Positions 44,215 to 52,362 of a stretch of DNA of 64,000 nt are shown in pieces. The stretch covers positions 98,452 to 162,451 of the forward strand of contig CAMDDL010000003.1 in assembly GCA_945891505.1 (NCBI GenBank), given 5' to 3'. The notes beneath the pieces were generated by a model that was given only the letters and a program-made list of their open reading frames with translations, did not search any database and was not told the origin of the DNA. Numbering within the stretch: the stretch's first letter is position 1; every line of letters begins with the position of its first letter. The position numbers and the translations under genes were made by a program. This DNA is from Maricaulis salignorans (lineage in GTDB: Bacteria; Pseudomonadota; Alphaproteobacteria; Caulobacterales; Aquidulcibacteraceae).

Positions 44215-44957
44215 ACGCACGACCCATCCTCGGCATGATCTGTTGCCAGCGCCATGTCGGCACCGAATATGCCCAAGCCGTGATGGAGCGTTATCTCTAT
44301 GGCGTTAGCCCGCATGTGGATGCGATCCCGCTGCTGATCCCGTCTTTACCGGCTTTTGTGGACGCAGAAACGGTGGCAGGCCGTCTCGATGGGCTGTTGC
44401 TGACGGGCTCTCCCTCCAATATGCAGCCCCATCGCTACGGCGAAGATATCGCCGATGCGCCCGGCCCGTTTGATCCCAATCGCGATGAGATGGCGATGGC
44501 CTTGGCTGATGTGATGTTGAAAGCTGGTAAGCCCGTCTTTGGCATTTGCCGTGGTTTTCAAGAGCTCAATGTCCATTTCGGCGGCACGCTTCGGCGCGAC
44601 ATGGCCGATCCCGCCCGCGCCTTTCAGCACCATTCGCCGGACGGGGTCAGCTTTGATGCCATGTTCGCGCATGAGCATGACGTGCGGCTAGAAGAAGGCG
44701 GCGCGATTTTGGCCGCCATCGGCCAAGCCGACATCAAGGTCAATTCCGTCCATTATCAAGGCGTCGACAAGCTGGGCAAAGACCTCCGCGTGGAAGCCCG
44801 TGCGCCCGATGGCGTGGTCGAGGCCTTCTCCAGCACAGCCCGCGGCGGCCCTGTCCTTGCCGTGCAATGGCACCCCGAATGGAAGCCCGAAGCCAATGAA
44901 AACAGCCGCAAACTATTCGGCCTGATGGGCCGCGTTCTGCGGGGTGGGGCACTTTAG
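44211..44957 (+). CDS. puuD: Gamma-glutamyl-GABA hydrolase-like class I amidotransferase (PuuD/peptidase C26)
   Basis: A 248-residue peptidase C26 protein. DGLLLTGSPSNMQPHRYG, PVFGICRGFQELNVHFGGTL (catalytic Cys in GICRG) and VLAVQWHPEW (catalytic His, Glu nearby) form the triad. PuuD splits gamma-glutamyl-GABA at the end of glutamylated putrescine breakdown. The location after potBCA supports that role, although the other puu genes are not in view. It overlaps the GFA gene by ATGA. The symbol is a best fit by family and context. Confidence 0.85.
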   Translation: MNARPILGMICCQRHVGTEYAQAVMERYLYGVSPHVDAIPLLIPSLPAFVDAETVAGRLDGLLLTGSPSNMQPHRYGEDIADAPGPFDPNRDEMAMALADVMLKAGKPVFGICRGFQELNVHFGGTLRRDMADPARAFQHHSPDGVSFDAMFAHEHDVRLEEGGAILAAIGQADIKVNSVHYQGVDKLGKDLRVEARAPDGVVEAFSSTARGGPVLAVQWHPEWKPEANENSRKLFGLMGRVLRGGAL

Positions 44958-45160
44958 GGGGCTAGGTTCGCGCAATGACACTGTCTTGGCTAAGGTCGTG
45001 GGGGTGTTGAATTTGGGTTCAGACACTGTTTTGAGGGCTATTTTTAGATCTGCTTTGCGCCAGCTTAAGACATAGAGCCTCCTCGCTGCCTTCCTCTAAA
45101 GCGGCCATTCTTTGGCCTTGACTGCCACCACCAAGGCGTAAAGCGACGAAACAAAAAACC

Positions 45161-45559
45161 TCAGAGAATCCGGGCGAAACTTGCGGCACCTTGAACGGCC
45201 GGCAGCAAAGATGAAGGCGAAGTCATCGCGACTTCTTTTACTTGCGTAATTTCCACATCGGACCCATTCCCGAATACGGCTTCCATCGTTTGCACACAGA
45301 TTTTCACGGACTCGTTCGCCAGCATATACCAGACTTGTTTGGCCTCCTTGCGGGTGCTGACCAGGTCGGCACGGCGCAATTCGGCGAGTTGCTGGCTAAG
45401 TGCGGGTTGGGTGATGCCTGTCGCGTCACCGATTTCGCTCACATTGCGCTCGCCGTTAAGAAGGCAACTCAAGATCATGAGGCGCTGGGGCTGGGCATAA
45501 ATCTTAAGCTTCTCGGTCACATTGGCCGCAAGCTCGCGGTCTTGAAAGAAGGCGGTCAT
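45161..45559 (-). CDS. ArsR-family regulator of the sulfide locus
   Basis: A 132-residue winged-helix regulator. PQRLMILSCLLNGERNVSEIGDATGITQPALSQQLAELRRADLVSTRKEAKQVWY (described, not one motif) is the ArsR/SmtB DNA-binding core. The overall likeness is to the persulfide sensors SqrR/BigR. Those sensors use a cysteine pair, and here only Cys32 and Cys88 are present. Cys32 is shifted by one residue against the BigR site, and the second conserved cysteine (after VQT..EQF) is replaced. So it may sense by another route. The start overlaps the peroxiredoxin stop. It likely represses the divergent operon through the palindrome at 46249-46265. Confidence 0.85.
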   Translation of the reverse strand: MTAFFQDRELAANVTEKLKIYAQPQRLMILSCLLNGERNVSEIGDATGITQPALSQQLAELRRADLVSTRKEAKQVWYMLANESVKICVQTMEAVFGNGSDVEITQVKEVAMTSPSSLLPAVQGAASFARIL

Positions 45560-46185
45560 GGCAGTGTTCTGCAGAACCAGTCTGCGCCTTCGTCAGGGGT
45601 GATACTGCCGTCAGCAGGGGGTGCCAAAAGGGGCATACCCGGTTGCCAACCCTCAGGCGCAAACCCCTTGCCGTCCTCAACAGTTTTTAAGGCGTGCACC
45701 AGTCTCAGCATTTCGTCGGCGGATCGCCCCACATTGTGAGGATAAATGGTGATTGCCCGAACAATCCCTTTGGGGTCGATAAAGTAGGCAGCGCGCATCG
45801 CCATTGCATCCTTGCTTGCTGGATCCAGCATCCCATAGGCGTGACCAATCACCATGCTGGGGTCTTCTACTACCGGAAACTCAACTTTGACGGCGAAGTT
45901 TGCCTCGATGGCGCGAACCCAAGCCAAATGGGAATAGAGGCTGTCGACTGACAATCCGACCAGCGCGCAATCCAACGCATCAAACTCCTTTTGTCGTTTT
46001 GCAAGCCCGACAAATTCTGTGGTGCATACCGGCGTAAAGTCGGCGGGGTGTGAGAAGAAGATAAGCCATCGCCCGCGATAGGAAGACAGCCTTAATTCAC
46101 CTTTCGTAGAGCGCGCCACAAAATCGGGCGCAAGGTCGCCGATCCGCACGGCAGGGGCCAAATTCATTTGATCTACAACAATCAT
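45556..46185 (-). CDS. Peroxiredoxin (Prx6-like/AhpC-TSA)
   Basis: A 209-residue peroxiredoxin with peroxidatic Cys54 in FFSHPADFTPVCTTEF and conserved DPKGIVRAITIYPHNVGR. Length and C-terminal extension match the Prx6-type group. A second cysteine near the C-terminus (DWFCRTLP) might act in resolution, unlike its single-Cys paralogue at 51705. ATG 46185 follows GCGGGAAAC; an upstream start at 46218 is less likely. It precedes the ArsR-type gene with a four-base overlap and diverges from the persulfide dioxygenase. It would reduce peroxide or polysulfide-derived oxidants. Confidence 0.92.
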   Translation of the reverse strand: MIVVDQMNLAPAVRIGDLAPDFVARSTKGELRLSSYRGRWLIFFSHPADFTPVCTTEFVGLAKRQKEFDALDCALVGLSVDSLYSHLAWVRAIEANFAVKVEFPVVEDPSMVIGHAYGMLDPASKDAMAMRAAYFIDPKGIVRAITIYPHNVGRSADEMLRLVHALKTVEDGKGFAPEGWQPGMPLLAPPADGSITPDEGADWFCRTLP

Positions 46186-46226
46186 GTTTCCCGCTTTCTG
46201 GTCAAAATAGTACCTCACAAAGCCCC

Positions 46227-46265
46227 TTGACGCAAGTTATTATATCAGTTACATGATTTATGTAA
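46227..46265 (+). promoter_or_regulatory. Candidate promoter and ArsR-type operator of the sulfide operon
   Basis: TTGACG (46227-46232) could be a -35 element with a 17-bp spacer. The -10 region overlaps the palindrome TTACAT-GATTT-ATGTAA (46249-46265), whose 6-bp arms match perfectly. A repressor bound there would block transcription. It sits 23 bp before the persulfide dioxygenase start and within the divergent peroxiredoxin promoter. Confidence 0.45.
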
Positions 46266-46288
46266 AGAATATATCGAAGGAGACTCAC

Positions 46289-47206
46289 ATGACTGATCTC
46301 GCACTTACAAAGGCCAGCGCCCAAGTTGTCGCGGCACAGGCTGGCATTCCTGTGATCAAGGCTTTTTTCGACTTGCCGACAAACACCGTCAGTTATGTGG
46401 TGCATGATACGGCAACCTCGCGGGCCGCGATTATCGATAGCGTGTTGGATTTTGATCCAGCATCGGGGCGCACAACTTACACATCCGCGGATGCGATTAT
46501 CGCCTATGTTGGCGAGCATGCGTTGACGATTGACTGGCTACTAGAAACGCACGCGCATGCTGACCATTTGTCCGCTGCACCCTATTTGCAACAAAAGCTG
46601 GGCGGCAAAATCGCCATCGGGGCGCACATCACCTCTGTTCAGCAGGTCTTTGGAAAATTATTCAACGCGGGCACTGAATTCGTCCGCGATGGATCGGACT
46701 TCGACCAGCTTTGGAATGATGGTGATCATTTCAAGATTGGCAATCTGGAAGTAACTGTCCTTCATGTTCCTGGCCACACACCAGCCTGCATTGCTTACGT
46801 GATTGGTGACGCGGTCTTTGTTGGCGATACGATGTTTATGCCGGACTATGGGACTGCGCGGGCTGATTTTCCCGGTGGTGACGCACGAACCTTGTATCGC
46901 TCTGCACGGCGCTTGCTTTCATTGCCGCCGGAGACGCGCTTGTTCATGTGCCACGACTATCTGCCAGCCGGTCGCAACGACTATGTCTGGGAATCGACTG
47001 TGGAGGCCGAGCGCAAGGCCAACGTCCATATTCATGACGGCAAAACTGAGGATGAATTTGTGACCATGCGGGAGGCACGTGATGCGTCCTTGCCGATGCC
47101 CCGCCTGATCATGCCATCGGTTCAAGTCAATATGCGTGCCGGGCATATGCCTGCCGCAGAAGACAATGGCGTCACGTACCTCAAGATCCCGGTGAATGCA
47201 GTATGA
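46289..47206 (+). CDS. Persulfide dioxygenase-type metallo-beta-lactamase protein (ETHE1/BLH)
   Basis: A 305-residue MBL-fold protein. LLETHAHADHLSAAPYLQ gives the metal site, VPGHTPACIAYVIGD and VFVGDTMFMPDYGTAR follow, and the C-terminal MCHDYLPAG holds the last histidine. The GTARADFPGGDARTLYRS region is characteristic of persulfide dioxygenases, which oxidise glutathione persulfide to sulfite with O2. ATG 46289 follows AAGGAG. It is first in the ten-gene run and overlaps the next gene by four bases. The downstream SQR supplies its substrate. Confidence 0.93.
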   Translation: MTDLALTKASAQVVAAQAGIPVIKAFFDLPTNTVSYVVHDTATSRAAIIDSVLDFDPASGRTTYTSADAIIAYVGEHALTIDWLLETHAHADHLSAAPYLQQKLGGKIAIGAHITSVQQVFGKLFNAGTEFVRDGSDFDQLWNDGDHFKIGNLEVTVLHVPGHTPACIAYVIGDAVFVGDTMFMPDYGTARADFPGGDARTLYRSARRLLSLPPETRLFMCHDYLPAGRNDYVWESTVEAERKANVHIHDGKTEDEFVTMREARDASLPMPRLIMPSVQVNMRAGHMPAAEDNGVTYLKIPVNAV

Positions 47207-47643
47207 TCCCCGGATTTCCAAATGCGATGCCTGTTGAAGGCTTTATCGGCGGCTTGTTGATTGGGCTAGCTGCAGCCATCATGCTGCTAGGCTTAGGCCG
47301 GATTGCCGGTGTGAGTGGTCTTGCTGCGCGCGCAACCGGCATTGCCGATACGGGCGCGCCGCGCGGCATTGCCGTGGCTTTTGTCATTGGTCTGCCACTA
47401 GGGGCTTTCCTCATCGCAACATTAGCGGGCGGGGTAACAACGAAGTTCCCGGTCTCGATATGGCCCTTGATTATCGGCGGGCTGTTGGTTGGCTTTGGAA
47501 CGCGGCTCGGCTCTGGGTGCACCAGTGGCCATGGCGTTTGTGGCATGTCGCGCCTTTCCCCACGTTCGCTGGTTGCAACAGCTTTGTTCATGGCCAGTGG
47601 CTTTGTAACAGTCGCACTGCTGCGACTTGGAGCTTTTCTATGA
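47203..47643 (+). CDS. YeeE/YedE-family membrane protein, first half
   Basis: A 146-residue protein with four or so hydrophobic segments and the YeeE/YedE signature GSGCTSGHGVCGMSRLS, which includes the cysteines that handle thiosulfate in TsuA-type channels. FIGGLLIGLAAAIMLLGLGRIAGVSG forms the first repeat. It probably moves a reduced sulfur species across the inner membrane together with the next gene, the two being half-length partners. It overlaps both neighbours (ATGA). Confidence 0.88.
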   Translation: MIPGFPNAMPVEGFIGGLLIGLAAAIMLLGLGRIAGVSGLAARATGIADTGAPRGIAVAFVIGLPLGAFLIATLAGGVTTKFPVSIWPLIIGGLLVGFGTRLGSGCTSGHGVCGMSRLSPRSLVATALFMASGFVTVALLRLGAFL

Positions 47644-48077
47644 AACCGATCGTCGTTTCCCTCGTATCTGGCGCTTTATTTGGTGCCGGCTTGGCATTCT
47701 CGGGCATGGCTGACCCTGCCCGTGTGCAAGGCTTTTTGGACCTGTTTGGTAATTGGGACCCAACACTGGCCTTCGTCATGGGCGGTGCCCTGATTCCGAT
47801 GGCAATTGCTTGGATCATAAAAGGCAGATTGCACGCCCCGCTGGCAGCGCCCGTATTTGACCTGCCAACCAGCACAAAACTTGATCGCCCATTGGCTTTG
47901 GGAAGTCTTCTTTTTGGCTTGGGATGGGGAATATCCGGGCTGTGCCCCGGCCCCGCCCTTGCCGATCTTGGTGTGGTACCCTTGGCCGTAATGCCCTTCG
48001 TCGTAGCGATGTTCGTCGGCATGGCCCTGCATCGTTTTCTTCCCCAACTCACGCAGCAAAAAGGTGCCTCGCAATGA
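47640..48077 (+). CDS. YeeE/YedE-type (DUF6691) membrane protein, second half
   Basis: A 145-residue membrane protein. VSLVSGALFGAGLAFSGMADPARVQGFLD and SLLFGLGWGISGLCPGPALADLG are the recurrent motifs of the partner family, with one cysteine in GLCPGPAL. It is typically encoded next to YeeE halves in sulfide and persulfide loci. Together they are thought to form a transporter for sulfur compounds. It overlaps the previous gene by four bases and the following DUF2892 gene by four. Confidence 0.88.
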   Translation: MKPIVVSLVSGALFGAGLAFSGMADPARVQGFLDLFGNWDPTLAFVMGGALIPMAIAWIIKGRLHAPLAAPVFDLPTSTKLDRPLALGSLLFGLGWGISGLCPGPALADLGVVPLAVMPFVVAMFVGMALHRFLPQLTQQKGASQ

Positions 48078-48283
48078 TCAAGAATATGGGCAATCTCGAC
48101 CGCATCATTCGTCTTACCATTGTTCTGGCAATTGGTGTCGCTTTTGCGCTCGGCAAAATCTCTGGCGTCTTAGCGCTGGTCTTGGGCGTCGTGGGGCTTG
48201 CGTTTCTGTTGACCAGTTTGGTCGGAACCTGCCCGGTTTACCTGCCGTTTGGCCTCTCAACCCGCCTCAGAAAAGCAAACTAA
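48074..48283 (+). CDS. DUF2892 (YgaP-type) small membrane protein
   Basis: A 69-residue protein with two hydrophobic helices (RLTIVLAIGVAFALG and ALVLGVVGLAFLLTSLVG), then TCPVYLPFGLST, the hallmark of DUF2892 found in the membrane part of the rhodanese YgaP. It has no rhodanese domain. The Cys in GTCPVY may take part in sulfur handling. It overlaps the preceding gene and precedes the SQR fusion by 28 bp. Confidence 0.88.
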   Translation: MIKNMGNLDRIIRLTIVLAIGVAFALGKISGVLALVLGVVGLAFLLTSLVGTCPVYLPFGLSTRLRKAN

Positions 48284-48311
48284 GCACACAAGTGCCCCGG
48301 AGGAACGCGCC

Positions 48312-49889
48312 ATGATCATTAAGCAAATCGCTCCGGGACTCTCGGTCTCCGGCCAGCTTACCCCTCAAGACGTCGCGGACGCGGCTTCGCAAGGCTTTAA
48401 GTCCATTATCTGCAACCGTCCTGATGGCGAAGAAGCGGGCCAGCCTAGCGCTGCCAATCTTGGCGAGCAGGCCAAGGCGTTGGGTCTGGGTTTCACCTAC
48501 ATCCCCGTAACACCGGGCTCCATTACCAACGACGATGGCGATAAAATGCGCGCGGCATTGGCAGCCATGCCCGCGCCTGTTTTAGCGTTTTGCCGCTCTG
48601 GTGCGCGTTCAACCAAATTATGGGAAATGGCACAAAATGCCCCTGCCCCCATGGGCACAACAAAAACCTATGACATAGTGATTGTGGGCGGCGGTAGTGC
48701 TGGTATCGCGACCGCAGCAAGCATTTTAAAGCGTGCTTCTGGCCTTTCCGTCGCGATCATCGAACCCAGCGAAGAGCATTATTACCAGCCCGGCTGGACG
48801 ATGGTCGGTGCGGGCGTATTCTCGGCAGAGTTCACCAAGCGCAGCGAGAAATCGGTGATGCCCCGTGGCGTTGACTGGATTAAAGGTGCCGCGGCTAGCT
48901 TTGCGCCCGAGGCCAATCAGGTTGCCTTAGAAGACGGGCGTATTCTGACCTATCGCGCGCTGGTGGTCTGCCCTGGGATCAAGCTGGATTGGGATGCGAT
49001 TGAGGGCTTGCGTGAAACGCTGGGGGAAAACGGCGTCACCTCCAATTATCGCTATGATTTGGCACCCTATACCAATCGCCTAGTCAAAGATCTCAAGGGT
49101 GGACGTGCCTTATTCACCCAACCACCCATGCCAATTAAATGTGCCGGCGCGCCCCAAAAATCCATGTACTTATCTTGCAGCAATTGGGAGAAAGCAGGCG
49201 TTCTAAGCAAAATTGACGTGCAATTCCACAACACTGGCGCGGTCTTGTTTGGCGTTGCCGCCTATGTTCCTGCCCTGATGGACTATGTGGAGCGCTATAA
49301 TGCACATTTGAATTTTGAATCGAAGCTCGTCGCAATCAACGGCCCTGAAAAAACAGCGACCTTTGAACAAAAGCGCGACGGCAACGTCACCCGTGTCGAG
49401 GAAAAATTCGACATGATTCATGTCGTGCCACCTCAAGTTGCGCCGGACTTTATCCGGAACAGCCCCTTGGCCGCCCCAAACGGCTTTGTTGAGGTCAATG
49501 AAGCAACCTTGCAGCACATGCGCTATCCCAATATTTTCGGGCTTGGCGACGCGTGCTCGGCTTCAAATGCCAAGACGATGGCGGCAGCACGCAAGCAAGC
49601 ACCCGTGGTGGCCGTCAATGTGTTGGCTTGGCTCGACGGGAAAGGTCCTGTCGCCGATTATGACGGGTATGGAAGTTGCCCGCTGACGGTTGAGCAAGGC
49701 AAGATCGTGCTGGCTGAATTTGGCTATGGCGGCAAACTTTTACCTAGCTTCCCGAATTGGTTAATCGACGGCACCAAGCCATCGCGCCTGTCTTGGCTCC
49801 TCAAAGACACAATATTGCCGCCCATTTATTGGTATGGGATGTTAAAGGGCCGCGAATGGATGGCAGAACCACATAGGATTGGTAGCTGA
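48312..49889 (+). CDS. Phosphatase-like (DUF442) / sulfide:quinone oxidoreductase fusion
   Basis: A 525-residue fusion. Residues 1-115 are a DUF442 (beta-lactamase-hydrolase-like) domain with the phosphatase loop FCRSGARSTKLW (C-x5-R). The rest is a sulfide:quinone oxidoreductase: FAD motif DIVIVGGGSAGIATAA, ALVVCPGIKLDW with a catalytic-region cysteine, PIKCAGAPQK, and a C-terminal FGLGDACSASNAKT. SQR oxidises sulfide to sulfane sulfur and passes electrons to ubiquinone at the inner membrane. ATG 48312 follows GGAGGAA. The persulfide dioxygenase upstream and Cio oxidase downstream complete the route. Confidence 0.92.
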   Translation: MIIKQIAPGLSVSGQLTPQDVADAASQGFKSIICNRPDGEEAGQPSAANLGEQAKALGLGFTYIPVTPGSITNDDGDKMRAALAAMPAPVLAFCRSGARSTKLWEMAQNAPAPMGTTKTYDIVIVGGGSAGIATAASILKRASGLSVAIIEPSEEHYYQPGWTMVGAGVFSAEFTKRSEKSVMPRGVDWIKGAAASFAPEANQVALEDGRILTYRALVVCPGIKLDWDAIEGLRETLGENGVTSNYRYDLAPYTNRLVKDLKGGRALFTQPPMPIKCAGAPQKSMYLSCSNWEKAGVLSKIDVQFHNTGAVLFGVAAYVPALMDYVERYNAHLNFESKLVAINGPEKTATFEQKRDGNVTRVEEKFDMIHVVPPQVAPDFIRNSPLAAPNGFVEVNEATLQHMRYPNIFGLGDACSASNAKTMAAARKQAPVVAVNVLAWLDGKGPVADYDGYGSCPLTVEQGKIVLAEFGYGGKLLPSFPNWLIDGTKPSRLSWLLKDTILPPIYWYGMLKGREWMAEPHRIGS

Positions 49890-49890
49890 C

Positions 49891-51645
49891 ATGCGTGGTC
49901 TCACAACTGGACTGGCCCGATATCTCCCGATCCTTGATTGGACGCGCACTTATAATGGGACAACTCTAACCAGCGATGTGGTGGCGGCGCTGATCGTGAC
50001 GATCATGCTGATACCTCAAAGCATTGCTTATGCGATGTTGGCAGGGCTGCCGCCCGAAGTCGGGCTCTATGCGTCAATCGCACCAATCATTGCCTATGCG
50101 GTCTTTGGCACCAGTAAGGTTTTAGCGGTTGGACCTGTGGCGGTTATCTCATTGATGACTCTAACCGCAGCGGGCAAAATAGCGCCTGCTGGCAGTGCAG
50201 AGTTCATTGCAGCGGCTTTGATTCTGGCATTCCTATCCGGTGCAATCCTGATCGCAATGGGTGTTTTGCGGCTTGGGTTTCTTGCGAACCTCCTATCCCA
50301 TCCAGTTGTCTCAGGCTTTATCACTGCCAGCGGCATCATCATCGCGACCAGCCAGCTTAAGTCTATCCTTGGCATCGAAGCCCATGGCGACGCCCTACCT
50401 GAATTGGTCCAGACCCTGGCGCAGAACATCGCTGATACCAATCTGCCGACCCTAATCATTGGCGTGTTGTCGACGGCGTTTTTATTCTGGGTGCGTAAGG
50501 GCTTAAAGCCTTTGCTTGTCGGCTTTGGCTTGGCACCACGCCCAGCGGATTTGATCGCAAAAGCTGGCCCGATTGCAGCGGTTGCCGTATCGACACTCGC
50601 CGTAATCTTCTTTGATTTAGAGGCAAAAGGCGTGAAGGTCGTCGGGACGATTCCGCAAAGCCTGCCGCCTTTAACAATGCCACTATTTGATCTTGAGCTT
50701 TGGCAAAGCCTAGCTATGCCTGCTCTTCTACTCTCGGTGATCGGCTTTGTAGAAAGCGTCTCAGTCGCTCAAACTCTGGCGGCGAAAAAGCGCCAGCGCA
50801 TTGTGCCAGACCAAGAATTGATCGGCCTAGGTGCCGCCAACATTGCAGCCAGCTTTAGTGGTGGCTATCCCGTCACCGGCGGCTTTGCCCGCTCGGTGGT
50901 AAACTTTGATGCGGGTGCAGAGACCCCAGCGGCAGGTGTGTTTACGGCAATCGGTATTTTGATCGCGGCATTGTTTCTAACGCCCCTGCTCTATTCACTG
51001 CCGATCGCGACGCTTGCCGCAACCATCATTGTGGCCGTGCTCAGTCTGGTGGATTTCAAAACGCCACAGGCCATCTTTGCTTATTCCAAGTCAGACTTTG
51101 CCGCGATGATGGCGACAATTTTGGTGACGCTGACTATGGGCGTTGAGCCTGGTGTGATTGCTGGGGTCAGTCTCAGCTTGGCTTTGTTCTTATGGCGCGC
51201 ATCTAGACCCCATGCCGCGATTGTTGGCCGCGTCCCCGGCACGGAGCATTTTCGCAATGTGCTGCGTCACACAGTTATTACCGATCCGCACATTCTAACG
51301 ATCCGCATCGATGAGAGCTTGACCTATCTGAATGCGCGTTGGTTGGAGGAATTCATCTCTGAACAAGTCGCCCTGCATCCAAGCCTGAAGCACTTAATCT
51401 TAATGTGCTCGGCCGTGAACGCGATTGATGCCTCAGCGCTTGAAAGCGTGGAAGCGATCAATCATCGCCTCAAAGACGGGGCAATCGAATTGCACCTCTC
51501 AGAAGTTAAGGGCCCTGTCATGGATGCCCTCAAACGCTCCCATTTCCTGCACGAGCTGACAGGAAAGGTATGGCTTTCCCAGCATGAGGCCTTTGAGGGC
51601 CTTCTGGGAGAGACAGTCCCCACCGAGGAAAACCCTCTCCGATAG
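49891..51645 (+). CDS. SulP-family anion carrier with STAS domain
   Basis: A 584-residue transporter. LTSDVVAALIVTIMLIPQSIAYAMLAGLPPEVGLYAS is the SulP signature region, and IAASFSGGYPVTGGFARSVVNF is also conserved. About 110 C-terminal residues form a STAS domain (LILMCSAVNAIDASALESVEAI). It probably moves sulfate or sulfite, the end product of the pathway. ATG 49891 lies one base after the SQR stop; an upstream TTG is less likely. Confidence 0.92.
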   Translation: MRGLTTGLARYLPILDWTRTYNGTTLTSDVVAALIVTIMLIPQSIAYAMLAGLPPEVGLYASIAPIIAYAVFGTSKVLAVGPVAVISLMTLTAAGKIAPAGSAEFIAAALILAFLSGAILIAMGVLRLGFLANLLSHPVVSGFITASGIIIATSQLKSILGIEAHGDALPELVQTLAQNIADTNLPTLIIGVLSTAFLFWVRKGLKPLLVGFGLAPRPADLIAKAGPIAAVAVSTLAVIFFDLEAKGVKVVGTIPQSLPPLTMPLFDLELWQSLAMPALLLSVIGFVESVSVAQTLAAKKRQRIVPDQELIGLGAANIAASFSGGYPVTGGFARSVVNFDAGAETPAAGVFTAIGILIAALFLTPLLYSLPIATLAATIIVAVLSLVDFKTPQAIFAYSKSDFAAMMATILVTLTMGVEPGVIAGVSLSLALFLWRASRPHAAIVGRVPGTEHFRNVLRHTVITDPHILTIRIDESLTYLNARWLEEFISEQVALHPSLKHLILMCSAVNAIDASALESVEAINHRLKDGAIELHLSEVKGPVMDALKRSHFLHELTGKVWLSQHEAFEGLLGETVPTEENPLR

Positions 51646-51667
51646 GACATCAAAACAGCTCAAACAT

Positions 51668-51690
51668 CATCAAATAGGCCTCCGCAACAA
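51668..51690 (+). repeat. Direct repeat, upstream copy flanking peroxiredoxin gene
   Basis: This 23-mer matches 52325 onward at 20 of 23 positions. The shared core CATCAAATAGGC includes the peroxiredoxin stop in the other copy. It lies 15 bp before the peroxiredoxin start and suggests a duplication end. Confidence 0.5.
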
Positions 51691-51704
51691 CAAAGGAAAA
51701 GACA

Positions 51705-52334
51705 ATGCCTCTCCATATCGGCGATATCGCCCCTGACTTTCAGACAGAAACGCAAAATGGCCCAATCAGCTTTCACGAATGGGCAGGCGATGCCTGGGTG
51801 TTTTTCTTTAGTCACCCGGCAGACTTTACCCCAGTTTGCACTACCGAAATGGGCCGTACCGCCCAGTTGGCGGCCGAGTTTGCAAAGCGCAACACAAAAC
51901 CCTTGGGACTTTCGACCGACACCGCCGAAGAGCACCTCAAGTGGATCGCCGATGTGAATGAAACCCAGCACACGGATTTGCAATTTCCGATTCTGGCCGA
52001 TGCCGATCTCTCGATCGCGCGCATGTACGATATGATCCACCCCGAACAAAGCGAAACTGCTGCGGTTCGTTCGGTATTCATCATTGATCCGGCCAAGCGG
52101 ATCCGCCTGACCATGACCTATCCCATGAGTGTTGGCCGCAATTTCGATGAAATCCTCCGCGTGATCGACGCGCTTCAAATGAGCGACAAGTATCGGATTG
52201 CAACTCCTGCTGATTGGGCTGTGGGAAAAGACGTCATCATCCCACCTTCGATCAAGGATGAAGAAGCAAAAACGCTCTTTCCACAAGGTTGGACAACCCT
52301 AAAGCCTTACTTGCGCACAACCAGCATCAAATAG
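51705..52334 (+). CDS. 1-Cys peroxiredoxin (Prx6-like)
   Basis: A 209-residue peroxiredoxin with Cys45 in FFSHPADFTPVCTTEM, the only cysteine in the protein, so it is a true 1-Cys enzyme. DPAKRIRLTMTYPMSVGRNFDEILRVIDAL and the C-terminal PADWAVGKDVIIPP are Prx6-type. AAGGAAAAG precedes ATG 51705. It is a paralogue of the divergent gene at 45556, so both ends of the sulfide locus carry a peroxiredoxin. It sits between SulP and CioA and is flanked by short direct repeats. Confidence 0.93.
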   Translation: MPLHIGDIAPDFQTETQNGPISFHEWAGDAWVFFFSHPADFTPVCTTEMGRTAQLAAEFAKRNTKPLGLSTDTAEEHLKWIADVNETQHTDLQFPILADADLSIARMYDMIHPEQSETAAVRSVFIIDPAKRIRLTMTYPMSVGRNFDEILRVIDALQMSDKYRIATPADWAVGKDVIIPPSIKDEEAKTLFPQGWTTLKPYLRTTSIK

Positions 52335-52347
52335 GCATCCACAACAG
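52325..52347 (+). repeat. Direct repeat, downstream copy flanking peroxiredoxin gene
   Basis: Partner of 51668-51690, 20 of 23 identical. It spans the peroxiredoxin stop codon and the leader of the oxidase gene. Confidence 0.5.
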
Positions 52348-52362
52348 AAGGCAGGGATTGTC

